This document shows, piece by piece, positions 57,705 through 64,000 of a stretch of DNA of 64,000 bases. The translations under genes and the position numbers were made by a program. Source of the DNA: Arenicola marina (taxonomy: Eukaryota; Annelida; Polychaeta; Arenicolidae); the NCBI GenBank assembly GCA_964019135.1, contig OZ025263.1, positions 30,813,639-30,877,638 on the forward strand. The letters are read 5' to 3'. The notes under the pieces are model-generated. The model worked only from the letters and a program-made list of their open reading frames with translations, searched no databases and had not been told where the DNA came from. The first letter of the stretch is position 1. Every line of letters begins with the position of its first letter.

Positions 57705-60109
57705 TGAGTACAGCTCAGCGGAGCGTTATCACTATTTGTCGACGCCATAACATACACACTGACAAGCGATTACGAGATTGCGTCACCCTTAGAGTGAGAA
57801 TGACGTAAATTGTAAAATCCGGATTAGTCTTCGGTCCACTACAATGACCTTGACCTTAACAATTGACTTGGCGGACTTCATTTGTGACATATTTGGCCCC
57901 TCAGATCCAGATTTGGCCCCTCAGATCCAAATTTGACACCTCATATCCAGATTGACCCTTCAAATCCGGCAGCTCTAAAACTGTCGTTATAGTGCGCATC
58001 CTCTCAATTGTTGGCCCCATCCCAAAAGTCAAAGTCACTCTTTAGTTTCGCCCCAGGGCTCAACGATCTCACTCGGTAGACAGCTAAAGCCAAACTGCCC
58101 CTTTATTTAGTTTCGGTCTACATTTCTAGTTTCTACATCCCTACCATGCACATTAGTTTTATAGCAACCAACTCAATCATCCCACCATCCCAGCTTAAAC
58201 TCCCCCCCCCCCTCCGCCCCCCCCCCACAACAGTAGGCCTACACTGGCACCGCGGTCGCTACCACCGCTCGCGACAGTCCAGAGCCTCTCTGTAATGTTG
58301 TTAGTTTTAGAAGATTAGTGAGCCGCGCGGTGTTGATATCTTGTTTGTATAAGCCAAGTGACGAGTCCCCGGCCACACATCACGCAATTGAGGTCGGCCA
58401 GCTGTTCTTAATAGTTAATAGCTCTCTTAGGGTCCCATGTTAAACATTGAGAATTTGTTGCCGAAGATTCCTGTGACCTTGACCTTTGACGTCCATCACC
58501 GCTAACGAACTTGACCGAGCCATGTTTTGCGTTTTGCAACCTACAGAGCGCGCTCGCGCACACACAGACACAGAGACAAACCAAAAAAGATTTTCCTTCA
58601 TAACAAGTGCTGCCATGGTAGAGAGACGGCAATGGGTATTTCCGTTCCTTGGGAACGTGCTTTTCATTTCACCGTGAACTGGGAATGAGAAAAATAATTC
58701 ACCGTAAATTGGGAAATTGACAAAATTATTTCTTCGTGATTTGGGAATCGGAATACGACCCCTCCTTGCCCCCACCCCCCATAGTAGTCAATGCCCAACA
58801 TCAACACAGAGCGCAAAAAATTGAATGACTTCTGGATTTAGGTACACATCGTGTCATGGAATTAATCTATTTATTTGTAACAAGCATGCCAGCGACATCA
58901 CTGAAAAGATATATTGCGTCATGTATTAAGTAATTTGTATTGTAACTGATATAATTTCATAATATCACTTTATGTTAAACTCTACACAGGTCAGGTGTTG
59001 CAGAATGATATGCAGGGCTTCAGAGCTTTCGATCTTCAACATGGTAGCAGTTGCTCGTAATTTTCGTCGATGCATATATATTGAAGCCGCCATAATCTCA
59101 TACGAATATATATGTGAGATAAGATACTGTCATTACCACAAGAGCCATGGCGGCAGTGGTGAATACATAATCCCGAATCTCGAATGTCTCCCTGCAGGGG
59201 CGGATCTAGGGGGTTTGGGAGTTAGTAGGGTAAGTTACAATGCCCACCCTCTTGGGAACGTGAATCTACACTGTAAGAATCTGGTTTTCCGTTGTCGCAA
59301 GCCCCCCACCCCCCCCGCCCCACCCCACCCTACCCGCCGCTCCCTTGTCCTAGATTCCTTGTCCTAGATTCCTAGATCAGCCCCTGCCTTTTTTACCAAG
59401 GCATTACTTTATATCTCTTTTTTACTAATATTTTGCGGAGCAAATAATCGCATGATATAACCTACTTGGTCGGTATTTGTATCAAACTAGCTTGGAAAAA
59501 TCGGTCAGAAGGTCAGAAGGAACGACAGATGTATTAACCGATAAGCATGATCTAGCATGTAGTATGCACCTGAAGGTCAGGTGCTAGACATGTTACTGGC
59601 GATATGTAGATGCACATACGAAGAGTATTTGGGCGTTATCAATATGAAACTGGTCGAAAATAACTTTCAAATTACATACATCAATTAGCTAAACACCGTA
59701 TAACATACAATCCTGTTACAAATGTGAGCAAAAGTCGCTTTTGTAAAAAAATAAAGCGTGGTAAAAACTCGATAAAATGGAACAAAAAAGACACAAATAC
59801 AAAGGAAACTAGAGGTTCTTAGGGTTTAATGTAAAACACTGACATAATTAACACCATTAGTAATTGACGTACTGTTGTCGTCATTTAAATACACCTGTCA
59901 CGAGAAATGTTTCCCTCTGGGGTGATAATGGGTCAACACCTGTTCACAAACATACAGAAAACAATCACTGTGACAATTGCCCCTCCGACCATGAAGACAT
60001 CAATAAGTCTAGAAGCGTTGATCATGGTGCTTATTAATTCTTGATTATGAATAGCTGATAATATACACATATATGAATAGCCAGTAATTAAAATAGAACC
60101 CATGATCAC
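57705..60109. other. B/C convergent intergenic region
   Basis: Genes B and C end toward each other here. Contents are a short ~22-bp repeat at 57895-57965 (TTTGGCCCCTCAGATCCAGA), a C-rich tract (58200-58230), an imperfect ~33-bp repeat at 58640-58745 (TTGGGAA, TTCACCGTGAA) and a poly-C interspersed repeat (59195-59385). No exon was recognised. Confidence 0.5.
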
Positions 60110-60280
60110 CGGTCTACTTCCGCTATGCCTACTTTCGTCATTTCTACTTCCGTCACGTCTACCTTCCGCTATGCCTACTTCCGCTATGCCTACTTCCGCT
60201 ATGTGTACTTTCGCTCTATCTACTTCCACCTCGCCTAATTTCGTTATTTCCTAATTCAGCTATTTCCACTTCCGGTCAGC
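60110..60280 (-). repeat. Degenerate ~16-bp repeat in gene C 3'UTR
   Basis: On the minus strand units like GGAAGTAGGCATAGC recur about nine times right after the gene C stop. This parallels gene A's 3'UTR repeat. Confidence 0.75.
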
Positions 60281-63200
60281 CTACTTTCGGATCAGAAGGC
60301 ATGCCAGGATGGTTGCCATGGCGATGGCGATGGGTAGAGTAGCGACGCTGACCCCTGCGGAGGCCAGACTCCCGTCCGGACACTCGTCGTCCCAGTCAAT
60401 GTCGTGCCCTTCGTTCTGCACCTTGAGCCAGTCGTAGAGAGGTTGGAAGTAGCGGATCAGGGCCGAGGCGCTCATGTCGCGCTGACCCGTGATGGCCTCC
60501 ATGGCTTCCGGCCAGGGCTTGGAGGAGCCCAGCGCCAGCATGTCCCTGCAAACCGTGCACCATCGAACGTTTTCATTTTATCCGACTTAATTGGTTAGTG
60601 CTACAGGAAATGCTGTAGCACACCTATAAATATTAGGGGTGTAACTATTAAGGCAGGGCACCAATAAACGTCATCCTTTGGCCTCAATGTAATGTAATCG
60701 ATTTTAGTGGAATTGAACACCTTTATTTAAAGTGTTGGCACGATAACACAGGAAGTGTGGGAGCACAACCAGCCATATAATGGATGTAACTATTACGATA
60801 GGGCACCAATATGATTTTTTTTCAAAAATCCTTCCACCAATATGATGTTATTACATCTGCTTTAGGTGAATATATTGTGAAATCATGCCGTATATACATG
60901 CCCACGTGAGGGCCGATACGTTATCAAACTGTTAATATATGTGTGTTAGTATACAATTAAATTCAGACTGGTACCCGAGCTTCTTCCCCGCGGCAGTTGA
61001 CCGGTAGATGTCGCAGTGGTGCAGGCTTCCGTTGTATCCGGCGGCATCACACAGAGCTTGGCTGAACTGGAACTGGATGATGAAGCTCACGAAATACCTG
61101 AAAATATACCGAAGGTATAAAGGTGACAATGTGTGTGATAAGGGAAAGTCACATAATATTTTCAATATTTTAAATCTCCATGGATAAAGAAATTAATTTG
61201 AGGACTTTCATAGAACTGAAGCAAGAAAACTTACTACAAGACTTCGGTTCTAGTATCGCTCCAAATGTGTTAATTATAATTTAAAAATATTTGAAAATAT
61301 AATGCAAAATGCTAGTGTTGGGCATTGGTTACGTCATAATTGTATTATCGGTTCTGCTCCTTCATTAAAAGAGTATAACGGATGTTTGGCTCGCTCGTCG
61401 CCGGTTTAAATTCATTCAGATATTAAGACGACGAAAGACGACCTACCGCCATTATCTTTAAATATAATCCGAAAATAACGATAATTGTCATAATGATAGA
61501 GAAACGAGGCCTACAATGACAACACGAAGAAATGGCACAACTTAGAATGGTGCAGCAGTCACACCTTATGTAAGCCACGTTTACTGGGATGTGGTACTTG
61601 GCGCCTGGGTCAAAGTCGTCGTTGTCTCTTATTACGGGGGGACTCACGCCCTGGTGCTTGCATCTGGAAGTCAATTAGTGTCTAAGGAAATTGTGTTTAA
61701 TCCCCGGGATTTAAGCTTTTAAATAAACATTATTTACTTTGATAACCTTTCGAAATTGAAAAGAAAATCTTACCAAAAAATCGTTATTACCGCAAATTAC
61801 AAGCGATTTTTGGCATGTTGTAATTAGATTTCTATACTGGCTAGAATGTTTTACTTATAATATTTACTTGTAATATTATACTGTTATAATACTTAATCCA
61901 CGTTCCACGCCAAGTGCATAAATATCAGTTAAGCCGGAACTCCCACAAAAGAGCCATAAATTGGTGTCACGTGGAGGAATATATGTTTTATATTAAGACT
62001 TATACAAGATGTTTATGTGATATCCTTAGTATATGTGCTGATGTGGCCGAATGGGAGCTGGTGGTACACACCTTAGCTCCCACCACTTTCTGTTGTAGTC
62101 CTCATAGCCGACCTCCCCTCGAAAAACACTCCAGCGCCACTGGTCGATCAGGAAACCGAAGGGTAAGAAGGCGATCTTCTCCAGCGCCTGGCCCATCAGG
62201 AAGTTAATGTCATACTCTGCAATCAAATAAAGATACTGACATTGCCTTGCAGACCTCTTTCTCCAGTGCCTGGTCCATCAAGAAGTTAACGTCATACTCT
62301 GCAATAAAATAATGACACTGACATTGCCATGAAGACCCGCTTCGCCAGGGTCTGGCCCATCAAGTAGTTAACGTCATACTCTTCAATAAAATAATGACAC
62401 TGGCGTTGCCATGAAGACCGGCTTCTCCAGGGCCTAACCATCAAATATTTAATGTCATACTCTGCAATAAAATAATGACACTGGCATTGACATGAAGACC
62501 GGCTTCTCCAGGGCCTGGCCCTTCAAAAAGTTAATATCATACTCTGCAATAAAATTGCCTTGCAGGCCGACTTCGCCAGGGCTTGGCCCATCCAGTAGTT
62601 CTGCAATAAAATAATGACACTGACATTGCCATGAAGACCAGCTTTGCTAGGGTCTGGCCCATCAAGTAGTTAACGTCATACTCTGCAATAAAATAATGAC
62701 ACTGACATTGCCTTACCTTCATCTTGGAATATCTCCGTTAGGAGGCCGATCTCCTTAAGATGTTCCGGAGTGGACACAGACAGACCCATGACGTCACCAA
62801 CAGCCTCGTGGAAAGCTTGACAACAAAGATTAACGTCTTTTTAAAAATTGTGAGAAGTAGAATTCTAAGAAGTAGAAATTCTTAGAAGTAGAAATTCTTA
62901 GAGGTAGAAATTCTTAGAAGTAAAAGTCCTTAGAAGTAGAATTCTTAGAAGTAGAAATTCTTAGAAGTGAAAACTTTTTGAAAGCAGAAATTTTAGAAAT
63001 TCTTGGATGTTGAAATTCTTAGAAATTGAAATGTTTATATGTAGAAATTCCCAGAAGTAGAATGCATTACAAGTAGAATTTACTGAAGCATACCAAATCA
63101 GAGCGTTAAAACGTATTATTATTAGAAGCCGACCTTGTTAGAACATTTACGTTGTACTTGAATGTTGGGTTGAGGTATATTGTAGCCAATAGATTATCTA

Positions 63201-64000
63201 TCATACGTGTTCATATTTCACGAAAATATTTGAGCGAATATGCATTAAACCGCAGTATCATTGCCATTCATTAATATTTTAGTTTGTACTATAGTTTTTG
63301 TAGAAGACAATCACGCGGCTAAATGTTAAACACTACAGGACACAGGACAATCAAGCAATGCACAGGCATAATACATAAATTTGTTATATTAATGTCATCA
63401 AACAGCATATTTATTGCTTGAAATGTGAATGATCAAGATGTATAGTTCTGACGTGTGCTACATAAGGAAATGGTACGAATATAATGACATGCGAATCCAT
63501 TACACCGAGCAAAGGCTACTAATGAAGCAGGTCAACTAATATGTTACTTCCGAGGCCTCCACACGAGAAAGCACTAGTCAGCATCTGAATAAGTGTAGAG
63601 GGTTAATACACCTCAAGGCTAAAGGACACGTAGAAGTGGCGGATCCAGAAATTTAATTTACGAAAGGGGGGGGGCACCATTTATTTAATTCCTATCCAGG
63701 CGCGGATCCAGACGGAAACTTTCGGCGGGGGGGGGGGGGGGGCGAGGGGTGGTGCTAGTGAGGTTGTGCAGAAAGAATTCTCACTGTACCCCCTGTGCCC
63801 CCTTTTAGGGGGTCACGTGCCTTTTTTTGCCTATTTTCCAGCGAAGGGGGGGGGGAGGCACGTGCCCCCTGTGCCCCCCACCCCTTGGATCCGCCACTGC
63901 GTTGTATCGAGCATGGCGTGTAACCATGGCTACCTGGATTCGCCCCACTTCTGTAGACAATAGGTTTATCTTTGTATTGGAGATCGTATTCAATGTGGCC
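60281..64000 (-). CDS. ACE-family metallopeptidase, gene C (3' part, membrane-anchored form)
   Basis: Minus-strand exons homologous to B exons 8-13: 64000-63934 (partial 8), 62815-62717, 62216-62072, 61663-61565, 61097-60975, 60545-60281. Lengths and phases equal gene A. The visible frame is 265 residues plus stop. Substrate and chloride residues KYH and Y-I-R-Y-F and the Cys pair [13 protein letters not shown] are kept. The last exon differs from gene A at only 2 of 86 residues and has the same C-terminal hydrophobic segment. Exon 9 begins with an Ala codon (GCT) where A and B have the family's usual Gly before FHEA. The part with both zinc His lies beyond the right edge. Convergent with gene B. 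Confidence 0.9.
62217..62710 (-). repeat. 82-bp tandem repeat of the exon 10 acceptor region (gene C)
   Basis: Six decoy copies lie upstream (minus strand) of the functional exon 10 acceptor, with landmarks at plus positions 62295, 62377, 62458, 62540, ~62597 (partly deleted) and 62679. Period is 81-82 bp. Each holds TTATTTTATTGCAG-like intron end plus AGTATGACGTTAACT and the exon start. It matches the three-copy array in gene A. Confidence 0.9.
62850..63080. repeat. ~16-bp tandem repeat, gene C intron 8
   Basis: About 12 imperfect copies of TTCTTAGAAGTAGAAA. Confidence 0.88.
63349..63372 (+). pseudogene. Exon 8 5'-end fragment in opposite orientation
   Basis: AATCAAGCAATGCACAGGCA and the next bases match the first ~24 nt of gene A exon 8b with one mismatch. 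Here it is on the plus strand, inside an intron of the minus-strand gene C. Similarity fades after ~40 nt. Confidence 0.5.
63640..63900. repeat. Poly-G/GGATCC interspersed repeats, gene C intron 8
   Basis: GTGGCGGATCCAGAAATTTA then G-run, GGCGCGGATCCAGACGG then G-run, and a closing CTTGGATCCGCCACTG. Two nested or adjacent copies. Confidence 0.7.

Overview
This is animal nuclear DNA. Coding is split into short GC-rich exons with GT/AG introns, and the AT-rich non-coding DNA is full of tRNA-derived SINEs, a LINE relic, short inverted-repeat transposons and minisatellites. There are no operons. SEM1, three angiotensin-converting-enzyme (ACE) genes and the repeat style fit a marine invertebrate. 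A lancelet or similar animal is plausible, but the sequence does not prove it. A 200-base run of N (26496-26695) marks an assembly gap.

Region 1 (1-31.7 kb) is gene-poor. The first coding exon of SEM1/DSS1 (proteasome lid/BRCA2 partner) is on the minus strand at 333-411. An 8.6 kb array of a 64-bp minisatellite follows (1568-10176). Next is a long minus-strand reading frame (11490-14456) for an unrecognised acidic protein with three copies of a ~57-residue module and a likely SUMO-interacting motif. Two more arrays follow, with 19-bp (15148-17581) and 21-bp (18640-20395) units. Three exon-like minus-strand segments (18028-18096, 20632-20703, 23134-23180) may belong to the same or another gene. 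A 5'-truncated, frame-broken LINE lies at 29948-31320.

Region 2 (31.7-64 kb) is an ACE cluster: gene A (+, exons homologous to B exons 3-13, 31745-43985), gene B (+, complete, 13 exons, 47195-57671, 616 residues) and gene C (-, 3' half, 60281-64000). Exon lengths and intron phases match across the three. B ends without a membrane anchor and looks secreted. A and C end in a hydrophobic segment and look membrane-attached. A and C are close paralogues in inverted orientation around B, and share intron sequence, a 3'UTR repeat and an intron-9 tandem repeat.

The most interesting observations are as follows. (1) Gene A has two different copies of the catalytic HEMGH exon, each 125 nt, in the same intron. 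Including both or neither gives a stop, so exactly one must be used. (2) Three minisatellites in the cluster begin at an exon-intron boundary and copy the splice site itself: a 22-bp unit at the A exon 4 donor, a 34-bp unit at the B exon 2 donor, and an 82-bp unit at the exon 10 acceptor in both A and C. (3) A 20-bp array between A and B carries eight perfect TGACGTCA sites. Introns of all three genes hold repeats. Nested inverted-repeat elements, SINEs and fold-back elements fill those of A and B.
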